Part shown: one piece after another, positions 48,616 through 59,019 of the stretch
Position numbering within the stretch: position 1 is the first letter of the stretch
How the letters are laid out: every line of letters starts with the position of its first letter
Assembly: GCF_029633865.1 (NCBI RefSeq)
Contig: NC_079213.1
Location: 89,701,131 to 89,765,130, forward strand
Reading direction: 5' to 3'
From: Lampris incognitus
Taxonomy: Eukaryota > Chordata > Actinopteri > Lampriformes > Lampridae
DNA: 64,000 nucleotides
Translations under genes and position numbers: made by a program
The notes under the pieces: generated by a model
Told to the model about the DNA's origin: nothing
The model's input: the letters and a program-made list of their open reading frames with translations, nothing else
Databases searched by the model: none

Positions 48616-50248
48616 TACTTTTGACAGGGAACTCCTCGGTCTCTGGCTCGCCGTCCGGCATTTCCGGTTCCTGCTAGAGGGCCGCGAGTTTACTGCGTAC
48701 GTGGACCACAAGCCCCTCACGTTTGCCATGTCCAAGACGGCCGAGCCATGGTCCGCTCGCCAGCAGCGACAACTCTCCTACATTTCGGAATTCACTACCG
48801 ACATCCAGCACGTCGCTGGTAAGTCTAACCAGGTAGCTGACTGCCTCTCTAGGGCAGTGATTGGAGCGGTCCACCTAGGCTTGGACTATGCACAGATGGC
48901 CACTGACCAGGCCACGGACCCGAGCATCCTCCGTCTCCGGACCTCCGACACGGGGCTCCGCCTGCAGGACGTTCCTTTCAGCGACACAGGTGTCACCCTC
49001 CTGTGTGACGTCTCCACAGAACAGCCCAGGCCCATCGTCCCGGACAGCTGGAGACGCCCCGTGTTTGAAGCTGTGCACAGCCTCTCTCATCCAGGCGGTA
49101 AGCCATCCGTGCGCCTGACCTCTGCTAAGTTTGTGTGGGAGGGACTTAAGACAGACGTGAAAGCGTGGGCCGACTTGTGTGTTGCCTGTCAGCGGGCTAA
49201 GATACACCGCCACATTAAGGTGCCCCTGGAACGCTTCGCAGTGCCGGAGAGACGATTTGACCATGTCCACGTCGACCTGGTTGGTCCCCTACCCCCCTCC
49301 CATGGATTCACCTACCTCTTCACTGTGGTGGACAGGACTACGCGCTGGCCTGAAGCTGTTCCCCTGGCATCCACGACGTCTGCTGATGTGGCCCGGGCTT
49401 TTATTGGGTCGTGGGTCTCACGTTTCGGTACGCCTTCCGACCTTTCATCTGACCGCGGGCCACAGTTTACCTCAGAGCTATGGAATGCTGTGGGTGAGGC
49501 TCTGGGCGTCAAGCTTCACCACACTACTGCCTACCACCCTCAGGCGAACGGCCTATGTGAGCGCTTCCACCGGTCCATGAAGGCTGCGCTTCGGGCTACT
49601 CTCAAGGACTGCACCTGGGTCGACAAGCTCCCATGGGTCATGCTGGGCCTGCGGACCGCCCCGAAGGAAGACCTACAAGCCTCCTCTGCGGAGCTGGTGT
49701 ACAGCACGCCGCTGCGAGTCCCAGGCGATTTCATGCCCAACGCAATGCGTCCCTGGTCAGCTGTGGACCAACGACCCTCCTTGCTGGACGGGGTCAGAGC
49801 TTTCACACCCGTCCCTACGGCCCAACACGGCGCTCCGGTGTCCCAGGTGCCCCCAGGTCTGCAGTCAGCGGACTACGTGTTCGTCCGTCACGACGCACAC
49901 CGCCCCCCTCTGCAACCCCCTTATGACGGCCCCTTCCGCGTCCTGGAACGGGGAACTAAGCACCTGGTGGTGGATTTTGGGGGCACGGCCGAGCATATTT
50001 CAGTGGACCGAGTTAAACCCACACACCTGGACTTGACGCAGCCGTTGGAGTTAGCCCAACCTCCTCGTCGCGGTCGTCCCCCGGCTCCGCCTCCTCCCCC
50101 CGTGGAGGCCCGCGCTGCCTCTTCTGCTCCTCAGGCCGACCTCCACAGGCCCGCGTCATTGCCTCTCAGAGACACTCCGGCTCCTGTTACCCGGAGCCGC
50201 CGCGGACGGCCTGTCGTCCCCCCGCACCTGCCTGACTTCGATTACTAG
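48546..50248 (+). pseudogene. Gypsy-B RNase H and integrase
   Basis: After the G run: [46 protein letters not shown] (RNase H). The integrase zinc region is SHPGGKPSVRLTSAKFVWEG and CVACQRAK, with catalytic residues in VHVDLVGPLPP (49270), SSDRGPQFTSE (49450) and NGLCERFHRSMK (49550): D, D and E all present. The C-terminal tail (FRVLERGTKHLVVDFGG, DRVKPTHLD) and a Pro/Arg-rich end follow. The stretch from the G run to the stop at 50246 is open, and it would integrate cDNA if translated in frame. Confidence 0.93.
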
Positions 50249-50269
50249 GTCGAATTCTGGGGGGGCTCA

Positions 50270-50382
50270 TGTGGTGGACACGTATTGGGGATAGAATTCA
50301 CCCCAGGAACTAAGGATTAAAGAAAGTTGCCTACACGGCTGAAGTGTGAACCTACGGTCTTCTCCGTTCCTTCGGCTCTACA
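50270..50382 (+). repeat. 3' LTR of Gypsy-B
   Basis: TGTGGTGGACACGTATTGGG to CCTTCGGCTCTACA, preceded by the purine tract GAATTCTGGGGGGGCTCA. Confidence 0.95.
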
Positions 50383-50501
50383 AAGTTTACAAAGTTTATG
50401 TTTGGAGAGTAACCATGCAAGTGAAAGGTTACATGATGCGAGGCAGAAAATCGTATGATGTTTTGAGTTAAGAAGATGAACAACATGAGAGCAAGTGGGG
50501 G

Positions 50502-50816
50502 TGTTGACATATATGAAATGTGTGCTCTCAATTGTAGAAGTAAATCTATATTTTTGTATTAACACAGGCAAACTTCATGAGTACACACGGGTACTGATGG
50601 ACAATGATAACAGCCAATGAAATTTGAGATTGACATGTGGTCTGTGCGTATATAACAGTGTGCATCTGTCAGTAAAGTTCCTCTTTCTATGTTGATCCCA
50701 GTAAGAGCAGAATTGACGCCCCACTGTTAATGTATTCCTCCGTAAAGTTATCACTTATTTCGGTCTAGCACTGGGTATGCACGCCAGAATCGCTGAACAA
50801 TTCAACCATGACAACG
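50502..50816 (+). repeat. 3' LTR of the Copia element
   Basis: Matches 35855-36175 with small differences. Preceded by GAGAGCAAGTGGGGG, a plausible polypurine tract. Confidence 0.93.
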
Positions 50817-50821
50817 TTCTC

Positions 50822-51205
50822 TTATCTGATTATCAGAATCCTCCCCAAACCCACAGTCTCTGGCTGCCACAAACGAGCGGAAAACTGTTGTACAGTCTCA
50901 CCTGGTTTTTGGGGCAGCTTGGAAACGCCTGCCTGGCATACGCTGCGTTGATTTGGGGTACGAAGTAGCGCGCGAACTGCCGCCGCATAGTCCGCTGACT
51001 GACCTTGGTTCGGTAAAGTCGAGAATATGTCTTGTACATCTGGTCCGGGTAAGTGTAACAGTAGAGCTCTTCTCCGATGTTTCGTAGCATATGAAGAGTT
51101 GTCATCAATAATGAGTCCCTTGCCGTCGGCATATAGCTCGAAAGACGTTAGCCACCTCGTCCATCTTGGACCCAAACATGGCTGGCTCAGCGAAGCAGGC
51201 CACAT
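50822..51205 (-). pseudogene. Gypsy-A gag N-terminal part
   Basis: The minus strand encodes MWPASLSQPCLGPRWTRWLTSFELYADGKGL, LLLHLPGPDVQDIFSTLP and GVSKLPQKPGETVQQFSARL. The frame is partly shifted near 50950 (a second frame reads FARYFVPQINAAYARQAF). The next piece of the same gag is at 35849 downward, on the other side of the Copia element. Confidence 0.87.
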
Positions 51206-51505
51206 TCTGAATGCTGGTTTTCTCCATCCTACCTACCTAAACATATCTATCTAACTAAACGAGCACGGTCGTTATCTTCGTCGCCAGTGTTGTCGCTGTC
51301 CGTCTTCAAACATTCAATTAGACGGATAAACATAGCGAAATAAATCATACTCGTGACACAGACGTATTCAACTCTTTGCTGTCTTTATTAGAAGCCTCGG
51401 CATACCATGCGTCTTCTCATGACGTCATCACTACGGGTAATGACAGGTGTCAAACAACGAACCGATACAAGACATTTTCTAAATTCACGCCGAAGCTTTT
51501 ATTTA

Positions 51506-52474
51506 TGGTTGATGCTAGATCCAACGGGGTGTAGGCACGGAAGTAGACGTGATTGGTTGTTGCGTCGGCCAATAGACAGCGCGGAACCTCGAAGCACACT
51601 GACTGCCAGACCAACAGACAGAGCTTGGGGCGAATGAAGTTAACGTTAGTTAGCTAGTTTAGTTTAGGAACAGCGGGTAACAGTAGATTGACGTTAGACG
51701 CAGCTCGGGCCTTCGGCCCTCGCACCTTTACTAACCAACTCTATGTCAACGTGGATTGTAAAAAAAAAAACACACAGCTAAATAACTATAAAGCTAGTTA
51801 GCTAGCAACATAATCCGTGACATCATATGTAGTCGAAGGACCCCGAGTCGAGGCCTCAGTGCGCATCGTTTGTTTCAAGCAGAGCCCTAGAAAGAGTTGC
51901 GTCAATGAGGGGGTCAGAACGCGAGAGGGTCACGTGGTTCATGTAGCCGCCTTATAGTTCCAAACGAAGCTTGGCGGGTCATTTAAATGAATTGCTTAGC
52001 CGCGATTTCTGGTAACGACTAACCAATATTTTCCGATTTTTACATTTATATATAGATATATTCCAACGTGACACATATTCTGTGCTCAGTTTGGAACTAT
52101 CCGGGCTCCCATCACGTGGTTCATGTAGCCGCCGAATAGTTCCAAACAAAGCTTGGCGAGTCATTTAAATGAACTGCCTAGCCGCGATATCTGGTAACTA
52201 CTAACCAATATTTTCAGATTTTTACATTTATATATAGACATAGATATATTCCAATGTGACACATATTCTATGCGCACTGTTTGGAACTATCCGGGGCTCC
52301 CATGATCCGCCATTGCTGTGGCCCATTGACGTCTATGGAGTTGACGTAACTCTCTCTTTCTATGGCTCTGGTTTCAAGTCACTGCGCTTCGAGGTTCCGC
52401 GCTGTCTATTGGCCGACGCAACACCCAATCACGGCTACTTCCGTGCCTACACCCCGTTGGCTCTAGCATCAACC
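51506..52474. mobile_element. Foldback DNA element with about 115-bp inverted ends
   Basis: The left arm is TGGTTGATGCTAGATCCAAC to CCTCGAAGCACACTGA; the right arm is its inverse, ending CTCTAGCATCAACC. TTTATTTA flanks both ends (51498-51505 and 52475-52482), an 8-bp duplication. The centre holds two tandem copies of a 182-bp unit. It has no coding capacity. 8 bp is compatible with hAT- or P-like mobilisation. Confidence 0.88.
51930..52302. repeat. Two tandem 182-190-bp units inside the foldback element
   Basis: Units start TCACGTGGTTCATGTAGCCGC at 51930 and 52112. Each contains ATAGTTCCAAAC near its start and its inverse GTTTGGAACTAT (or AGTTTGGAACTAT) near its end, so each unit can form its own hairpin. 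Confidence 0.93.
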
Positions 52475-52610
52475 TTTATTTAGTCCACATGCCAGACTCC
52501 GTGTTCGTACCTCCCGACCTCTAATCTCAGTACGTCACTAGCTTGCAAAATAACATCTAGGATTCTGGGTAACGAAGTTCCTAACAAAGGCTTATAACAC
52601 ATCTTAGATC

Positions 52611-52697
52611 CATCCATCCATCCATCTATCCATCCAACTATCCATTATCTGAACCGTTTATCCTGCTCTCAGGGTCGCTGGGATGCTGGAGCCGATT
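52611..52697 (-). mobile_element. SINE tail fragment
   Basis: CATCCATCCATC units followed by TTATCCTGCTCTCAGGGTCGCTGGGATGCTGGAGCC, same family as 29154-29561, ending in an A run. Confidence 0.85.
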
Positions 52698-52703
52698 TAA
52701 AAA

Positions 52704-52921
52704 AAAAAAAAACCCTGTAGTGATATAACGCCATGTATATACACTGGAACTACACTAGGTGTTATGTACTACCCGGACTGTTATTATGGTAACACCACTA
52801 CCATGTATGGTTATTACGTCTGCCTACTGAGCAACGATCAAACCTGAGTTCTATAACCCTGTGTGGTCATTGATCCTCGACCAATACTACCCCAAGTATT
52901 ACTTCAAACCCCAAAAAACAG
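52704..52921 (-). repeat. Probable LTR of another antisense Gypsy piece
   Basis: It follows the integrase end on the minus strand. Bounded by TGTTTTTTGGGG (52921) and ATATCACTACA (52704). Only one copy is seen, so the call is tentative. Confidence 0.35.
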
Positions 52922-52929
52922 TCTGTCCT

Positions 52930-53575
52930 TAAGGATGAAGGGCATGAAAGATCTTAAAATACAATAAACATAAATAACTATTTTTAACATTTGAGACACT
53001 TTCAAATAATCTGTCCGGTTTCTTAATACTCCTTCCCGGTCTGCTGCATGTTTCAGCAGATGTTTTGACCTGCAGCATCTGTTTGTTTCGGTAAACCAGA
53101 ACAAACCTGTTGATTGCTGGCATGTCCCACCATGTCTTTAGAGGTGTTTTCAGAGGTGTCACTGTTTTGGTTTGGCTCTTGTGGTTTGAGCAGACGTCGA
53201 CAACTGCGTCTGAAGATATGTCCTTCCTCCGTCCTCACAGCGAATGGCCGTGGAGCTACTTCTTGAATAACAGTGGCTTTCATACTCCATCCACCAGGAT
53301 CCTCAATCCTGACTGTATCATTACTAGACAGTGGTGGAAGCTTCTTGGCTGTCTTGTCATAAAATGACTTCTGCTCCATCTTTTGTTGCTGTAGCTTTTG
53401 ATCCAGTTTTGGATGTTTCTTCTGCTTTGAGTAGCTCGGCAGTGTGGCGCACACCTTTCGATTCATCAGCAACTCAGCAGGTGACAGTCCACACTCAAGT
53501 GGTGATGCTCTGTAGCTGAGTAGAGCGAGATAGGGATCTGACTCGCTGTCCGCAGCTTTCTACCAGAGCTGTTTG
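52930..53575 (-). pseudogene. Gypsy integrase C-terminal fragment, antisense
   Basis: The minus strand from 53575 encodes LLSYRASPLECGLSPAELL, then MNRKVCATLPSYSK, KSFYDKTAKKLPPLSSNDTVRIEDP and VIQEVAPRPFAVRTEEGHIFRR. These are the end of the integrase core region and the DNA-binding tail of a Gypsy polyprotein. The catalytic core is absent. Its orientation is opposite to the Gypsy pieces that follow. Confidence 0.83.
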
Positions 53576-53985
53576 AGAATGAAATTTCAAATTGGAAATT
53601 TGATTAGTTGTGGCTTAAATAGAATAACTGTTTCAAATGCAAAAAAACAACAACACTAATAGCCTATCATTTTAATTTAATTGTCTAATTCAGTTAATGC
53701 ATGTTATCAAGCCTACATTACATAAATGAAATATAGTGTCAGACAATGACAGGCAAACGGAAAAATAAACGAGTTCTGTTAAACATATGCTATTTGTTTT
53801 TATTTCTGAAATGTATTAGACGTTTGGAAGTAGACTTGTGTATGTTTCTTAAAAAAAGATTAAATGATGTATCCTAGCAGACTAGACTCTTATGCCTGCT
53901 GTGTCAAGAAAAATTATAATTCTGACGCGCTGGATTCAACGCAGCCCCACCTAGTGGAAAAGTCATGACACGCCACTAAACCTGA
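53576..53985. other. No gene seen; AT-rich sequence
   Basis: No domain or clear repeat structure recognised in about 400 bp. Confidence 0.4.
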
Positions 53986-54488
53986 TCAAGAAAAAATCAA
54001 TGTCATACAGGACATTCCAAGGCCCACAGACAAGACAGGTGTGCTATGCATCATGGGGATGGTTAGCTTTATATGTAAATTCATTCCTAACCTCTCTGCA
54101 AAAACATCCTGCATCCGTGAGCTCCTGCACAAAGACACTGAGATCAAATGGACTGCCAAACATGAGCATGAGTGGCATAAACTCAAAGAGACACTCACAA
54201 CTGCCCCTGTGCTGACATTCGTTGACCCGACGAAGAGAGTGAAAGTATCGACTGATGCCTGTAAGGACGGAATTGGTACAGTACTCTTACAGGCTGAAGG
54301 TGAGCATTGGAAACCACTGGCCTATGCATCCAGGTCCATGACAGAGACTGCGTGTTGATATGCTCAGATAGAAAAATAATGCCTGGGGTTAGTGTTTGGC
54401 CTAGAGAGGTTCCACGGCTACATATAAGGTTTACCCAAATTCACTGTAGAGACAGACCACCGTCCACTAGTTGCCATCATTCAAAAAG
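53986..54488 (+). pseudogene. Gypsy RT end and RNase H fragment
   Basis: It reads MGMVSFICKFIPNLSAKTSC, LLHKDTEIKWTAKHEHEWHKL, RVKVSTDACKDGIGTVLLQAEG and KPLAYASRSMTETAC followed by stops, then FTVETDHRPLVAIIQKDP. Order and motifs are Gypsy RT connection plus RNase H. It breaks off at 54488 into a rearranged junction. Confidence 0.85.
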
Positions 54489-54583
54489 ATCCCACATGCC
54501 AGACTCCGTGTTCGTACCTCCCCGAAGATTAGAGGTTGGCCGAGTGAAATTTAGCCCTCTCAAAGTTTGAGGGCTAAATTTCA
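54489..54583. repeat. Rearranged junction: 31-bp copied segment plus inverted repeat
   Basis: A 31-bp segment shared with 52487-52517 (containing CATGCCAGACTCCGTGTTCG) is followed by an inverted version of the bases that come next there. Then comes a 15-bp-arm inverted repeat (54545-54559 and 54569-54583) leading into gag. Confidence 0.85.
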
Positions 54584-57424
54584 GAGAGTGCAGAATTCTG
54601 GTGAAGGCGTGGACGTTTTTATTAGACAGCTCTACGAGCAAGCAGGAATTTGTGATTTTGGAGCCCAAAAAGAAGAAAATCTAAGAGATAGAATTGTCAT
54701 TAGAATTCGTGATAAATCACTGCCTCAGAAGATGCAAATGAAGGATGACTTAACCCTATGTAGTGCAATAGAAATAGTGAGACATTATGAGCTAATTCGG
54801 GTCCAGAATGAACGACCCAACTCGTCTGATAATATGGACAAATTAAAAGCTTTCTCCCAGATGGGGAGGCGAAGCAATGGCGCCCGTGCAGAAAAAGCAT
54901 ATGAACAGAAAAATTAGCAAATAAAAGGAACATTGTGGAAGATGTAACCGAGACCACAGTAATCCAGCTCAATGTCCAGCAAAAGGAAAAAAATGCAACA
55001 AATGCAAGAAAATAGGCCACTTTTCTGTAGCATGTCACACAAAGAGGAAGATAACAGAAAATTACAGTGAAAGTGATGAGGAGTCAGTGTTTTTGGGATC
55101 ACTCACGGAGAATCAGAAAAATGTGGATGCAGTCCTCACTGAGGATGAGCCACCATGGCATACCACACTGTACATTGCAAATACCCCAGTGACATTTAAA
55201 ATAGACTCAGGGCTGATACATCAGTAATCTCAGAAGCTACTTTTAATAGCCTAGTCAAAAAGCCCCAGTTTAAACCTGTGAAGAGACCACTTGGAAGCCC
55301 AGGCGGCACAGTGGCCACTAGAGGGCAGTTTATGGCCAAAATTAAAGCTGAGGTACAGAACAAGCTGCGTGATTGCTACTTCAGAGTAGTTGTAGTCAAT
55401 TCATGTGGAGAAAACCTGCTTGGCCGGGCTGTAGCCACCAAGTTGGATCTGATCAAGCGTCTGGATGAAGTGAATGTGTTCGGTGATATGGGCACATTAA
55501 AGGGAGATCCCGTGACGATTGTGCTGAAAGGGGGAGCCAAACCCTACAGTGTAGCTACACCACAGTGTGTTCCTGTCCCACTACTACCCAAAGTGGAGGA
55601 AGAATTGAAACGAATGGAGTCAATGGGCATCATAGAAAAGGTTACACAACCAACGCAACAGTGCGCACCCATGGTTCTAGTCGTAAAGAAAAACAATAAA
55701 ATCAGAATGTGTCGATTTGAAGAGGCTGAATGAATGTATGGAGTGAGAAAAGTTAATCTTGCCTACCATTGACGACCTGCTCCCCAAGCTCGCCAGGAGC
55801 ACAGTCTTCTCAAGCCTGGATGCTGCCGGCGGATTCTGGCAGATCCCCATGGAGGAGAACTGCGCCCTACTAACAACGTTTATCACCCCACTGGGAAACT
55901 ATTGCTTCAAACAGCTGCCGTTTGGCATTACTTCAGCGCCTGAAATATTCCAAAGGAAAATGTCAGAGCTATTATAAGGGCATGACGGCGTAATAGTATA
56001 CATGGATGACATCTTAGTTGTTGGAGAAACAAAACAACAACATGACATCAGATTCAGGAGAGTGATGGAGTCCATCAGAGAATCTGCCCTCAAGCTCAAT
56101 AAAGAGAAATGCAAGCTGTCTCAATCTAAACTGGACTTTTTAGGGCAAGTGGTAGACAAAGATGGCATTAGGCCAAGCCCAGAGAGTTGCTGCTATCAGA
56201 GACATGAGTGCCCCTAAGAACATTGCGGAGCTACGACGGTTCCTGGGGATACTGAACTATATAGGTTGCTATCTGTCAAACCTGTCCACCCGTCTCCAGC
56301 CGATGAATGACCAGCTGAAATCGGACCGGGAGTGGATTTGGGGTCCTCAACAAGAAAAGGCCTTCACTGAGATAAAATCACTGATCTCCTCAGCACCAGC
56401 CTTGGCCTAATTTGACTCCCGGAGGCCCACCGTCGTTAGCACCGATGCGGGCAGCTACAGCCTCAGAGGCCTACTGATGCAGCAGCATGATGGAATATTG
56501 AAGCCTGTGATATTTTGTTCCCATACCCTAACTGATGTGGAATGAAGATAGATTGAGAAATAATGTCTGGCAGGTGTGTAGGCGTCAGAACGTTTCTATC
56601 AGTATCTGTGTGGCTTAGAGTCATACAAGCTCTTCACAGACCACAAGCCTTTGGTCACATTGACCAATTCAAAAGACCTGAACACAACACCCCTCCGCTG
56701 CCAGCGCCTCTTCATCAGATTGATGAAGTTTAACCCTGTGGCTGTGTATGTCCCTGGGAAGAATCTCATCGCACTGTCCCAGCACCTGTTACAGAGCACA
56801 GAACCGGATAGCCTGGAAAAGTAGGTCCAGGCATATGTGAATGCTAAAGGAGAGTGTGGGAGTAAGGAGGTCGGTCCTGGAAAAGATCAAAGAACAGACA
56901 GAAATGGACAGTGAGCTGCAGTGTGTCCTTAGCTACATAAAGAATGGCTGGCCTGATCAAATTTAAAGCATAGCCATGTCAGCCAAACTATACTTTCATG
57001 AGCAGGAAGCATTGAGTGAACTGAACGGAGTCCTGAAGCATGGCAACCAGATTGTTGTCCCACGCAGCATGCGTGACGACATGATCCAGAAGATCCACCA
57101 GGGTTGCCAGGGGCTGACAAAATGTAGACAACGCTACAACCTTGCCATCTGGTGGCCAGACATTGGCAATGACGTGAGAGAACTCATACAGTCATGTCGA
57201 CACTGTAACATCAACCGACCCAGCAAGCACAGGGAGCCCTTACTCACTACAACACTGCCGGAGTTGCTGTGGCAGAAAATTACAGCAGATCTCTGTGAGT
57301 ACAAAGGCCGAACATACCTAATCATAATAGATTACTTCTCAAGATGGCTGAAAATTCTGAATCTGCCAAAGACAAATTGTGAGACAGTGATTGGAAAGTT
57401 TAAAAGCACCCTCAGCTGTTGTGG
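54568..57424 (+). pseudogene. Another Ty3/Gypsy gag-pol remnant (gag, protease, RT, RNase H, integrase)
   Basis: Gag: FQRVQNSGEGVDVFIRQLYEQAGICDFGAQK, to 54917, then CCHC knuckles around 54945-55040 (CGRCNRDHSNPAQCP, CNKCKKIGHFSVAC). The protease has FKIDSG where A of DSGA is lost by frameshift (about 55200). RT: MESMGIIEKVTQPTQQCAPMV, FSSLDAAGGFWQIP (55808), FGITSAPEIFQ and VYMDDILVVGE (55998). RNase H follows at about 56440-56790 (FTDHKPLVTL, VYVPGKN), and the integrase zinc region and core start at 56976-57410 (HQGCQGLTKCRQRYNLAIWWPDI, CRHCN, ADLCEYKGRTYLIIIDYFSRW). It ends abruptly before the second catalytic Asp. It carries many stops and frameshifts. Confidence 0.88.
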
Positions 57425-57568
57425 TATGTTAATTAGGACAGGATACTAGGTGGAGTGATACAGAAAGTGATGCATGATGTATCGAGGCCTGAGCATAACG
57501 TGGAATAAAGTTATGTTAAACCCTATTCTGGTTGTTTGCCTTGTCATCCACTAATACTTCATGGTGGC
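57425..57568 (+). repeat. Probable LTR end and leader of a further Gypsy element
   Basis: AATAAAGTTATG near 57505 and a CA-type end before TGGTGGCAGCGGTAATTG, a typical Gypsy primer-binding region. The exact LTR start is unclear. Confidence 0.5.
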
Positions 57569-57753
57569 AGCGGTAATTGATTGCCTATACGACCGACGCA
57601 AAGACCCGCTTTGTGCTTGATGAGAGACACAAACAGAGTTGTCTGAGGATAATTTCTGTCCCCGGAGGCGGTGAATGTAAGCCACAGGCTACATCAGACT
57701 AGGAAGCTAGCGGGAGCGTGCAGACCATACAGTGGAAACATAGCAAAGTCGAA

Positions 57754-58573
57754 ATGGCATCGCATTTACCGACAATGAACTGGTCCGACCCTGATTTGAG
57801 TGAGGCTATCTCGCTATTCAGACAAAAAAAAAAGTGTCTTTACTTAGAAGATGAGGAAATAGCAGACGAAGCCAAGCAAGCAAGGAAAATATGCCGTGGC
57901 ATTGGAGACAAAGGGCTAAAATGACTGAATGCTAGCAGACTCAGTGAGGCAGACAAGAAAAAGCCTGAGAGCCTATGGAACTTTTTCGAAGGCCAGCTAA
58001 AACTGAATAAGAACTTTAGGATCCACAGGCTCCACTTAATGCAATATAGACAACAACAAAAAAACAGATGAGAGCAATGATTATTTTGTGACCAGAGCTA
58101 GAACATTAGCACTGAAATGTCAGTTCACTGATGAGGAACTGAATGAGATGAGGTGGTGCCTACATACAACCCTGCCAACCCTAAAGGAAAATCTAAGACC
58201 TGCCTGGCCTGACCTGGAGAAAGTGAGGATAAATGACAAGCAAGCCAAGCAGTGCTATGAGAGGTTTTACAACTGTAGGTACTCAGAAAAGTTCATCTCA
58301 AGCTTGATGGAGAGGAAACGTGGGCAACGAAAGCAGTTGTGCAACAAGAGGAAATGGCACCACGGTCGTTCACATTACAAACGGGACGAAGTGACAACAC
58401 CGATAAGGAACCGCAGGAACATCCAGTTGGTGAACAAAGAAACTCCTGCAGAATCACTGGTGGTCCTGCTTGAGCCAGTCACTACACAACCTGTCAGCAG
58501 CCACCGAACACCAGGTCCTGGAGGTCTTGTTGTCACAAGGAGTGGAACAGTGGTGAAGCCAAACACCCGTTAG
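57754..58573 (+). pseudogene. Gypsy remnant: gag N-terminal part fused to integrase C-terminal part
   Basis: Gag opens MASHLPTMNWSDPDLSEAISLFRQK. An A run at about 57826-57835 and several stops disrupt RKICRGIGD, PESLWNFFEGQL and RARTLALKCQFTDEELNEM. From about 58165 the same frame continues as the end of an integrase (LKENLRPAWPDLEKVRINDKQAKQCYERFYNCR) and a C-terminal tail with PVTTQPVSSHRTPGPGGLVVTRSG. Protease, RT, RNase H and the integrase core are missing, so a large internal deletion fused the two ends. The fusion frame is open from 58088 to 58573. Confidence 0.82.
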
Positions 58574-58839
58574 TTAGAGAGATGGATGGCATATAGGGCA
58601 GAATAATCCCTGCCACCTCTCTATCAAGGGGCTGTGGTAGTCTACCCACTCCCCTTTTGTTAGATTGTGTTTATATTAGTAACAGTTAATTATTTCGTTC
58701 TTACAGAAACACTGACTTTAACTCAAACATGTCTATTTTTATTTTAGGACAAAAGGACAAGAAAGTTTTAAATGGAATTTATGATTTAAGGTTTATAGTT
58801 CTGGGAATTAAAATTGGAAATCCTTTATTTTAGAGGGGA

Positions 58840-59012
58840 GATGTCAGGTGAAGTAAACTCAATAAAGTTTTCAGTTTTGAATGCACGTCAGCGCATGCGC
58901 CCACTTCGGGTTTTGGTGGGTCTGATCAACAATAAAGTTGTCCACTGTTGCACATGTATGAAAATGTCCGAGTGTCTTATCTGATAAATCAGATTAAGTC
59001 AATAAGCGTACG
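58840..59012 (+). repeat. Probable polypurine tract and 3' LTR of the deleted Gypsy element
   Basis: AGAGGGGAGATG is followed by TGTCAGGTGAAGTAAACTC, two AATAAAG words and an end in the SINE fragment. It does not obviously match the sequence before 57568. The 58574-58839 stretch holds nothing else I recognise. Confidence 0.45.
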
Positions 59013-59019
59013 AAAACGC

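Larger units (their letters stand above)
41324..50382 (+). mobile_element. Ty3/Gypsy element B, inserted in Copia and itself split by Gypsy-C
   Basis: Short LTRs (113 bp; 41324-41436 and 50270-50382) differ at three positions by eye. The 4-bp AAGT duplicates at 41320-41323 and 50383-50386. The leader CTGGTGACCCCGACGT follows the first LTR and a G-rich tract (GAATTCTGGGGGGGC) precedes the second. Order is gag, protease, RT, RNase H, integrase. Gypsy-C (43122-48028) is inserted in the RT. Without it, Gypsy-B would be about 4.15 kb. It is a close relative of Gypsy-D at the window end. Confidence 0.95.
35855..50816 (+). mobile_element. Ty1/Copia retrotransposon, split by a Penelope-like element and by Gypsy-B
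   Basis: Two LTRs (35855-36175 and 50502-50816) bound gag, protease, integrase, RT and RNase H in Copia order on the plus strand. The LTR ends are TGTTG...CAACA (CAACG on the right). Target duplication ATCTC/TTCTC (35850-35854 and 50817-50821) lies in the gag of antisense Gypsy-A, whose frame resumes across it. About 1.0 kb of Penelope and 9.06 kb of Gypsy are insertions, leaving a Copia of roughly 4.9 kb. The polyproteins have many stops. Confidence 0.93.
51288..52599 (-). repeat. 5' LTR of Gypsy-A, enlarged by a foldback insertion
   Basis: On the minus strand it starts TGTTATAAGCCTTTGTTAGG (52599) and ends GACAGCGACAACA (51288), followed by CTGGCGACGAAGAT, a typical Gypsy primer-binding region. 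AATAAAGACAGC lies near 51385. Without the inserted foldback the LTR would be about 335 bp. The 3' LTR is not in the window. Confidence 0.75.

Noticed and set aside
57425..59012. Matching LTR pair for the deleted Gypsy element
   Set aside because: The sequences before the primer-binding region and after the purine tract do not match each other by eye, so a pair could not be claimed.
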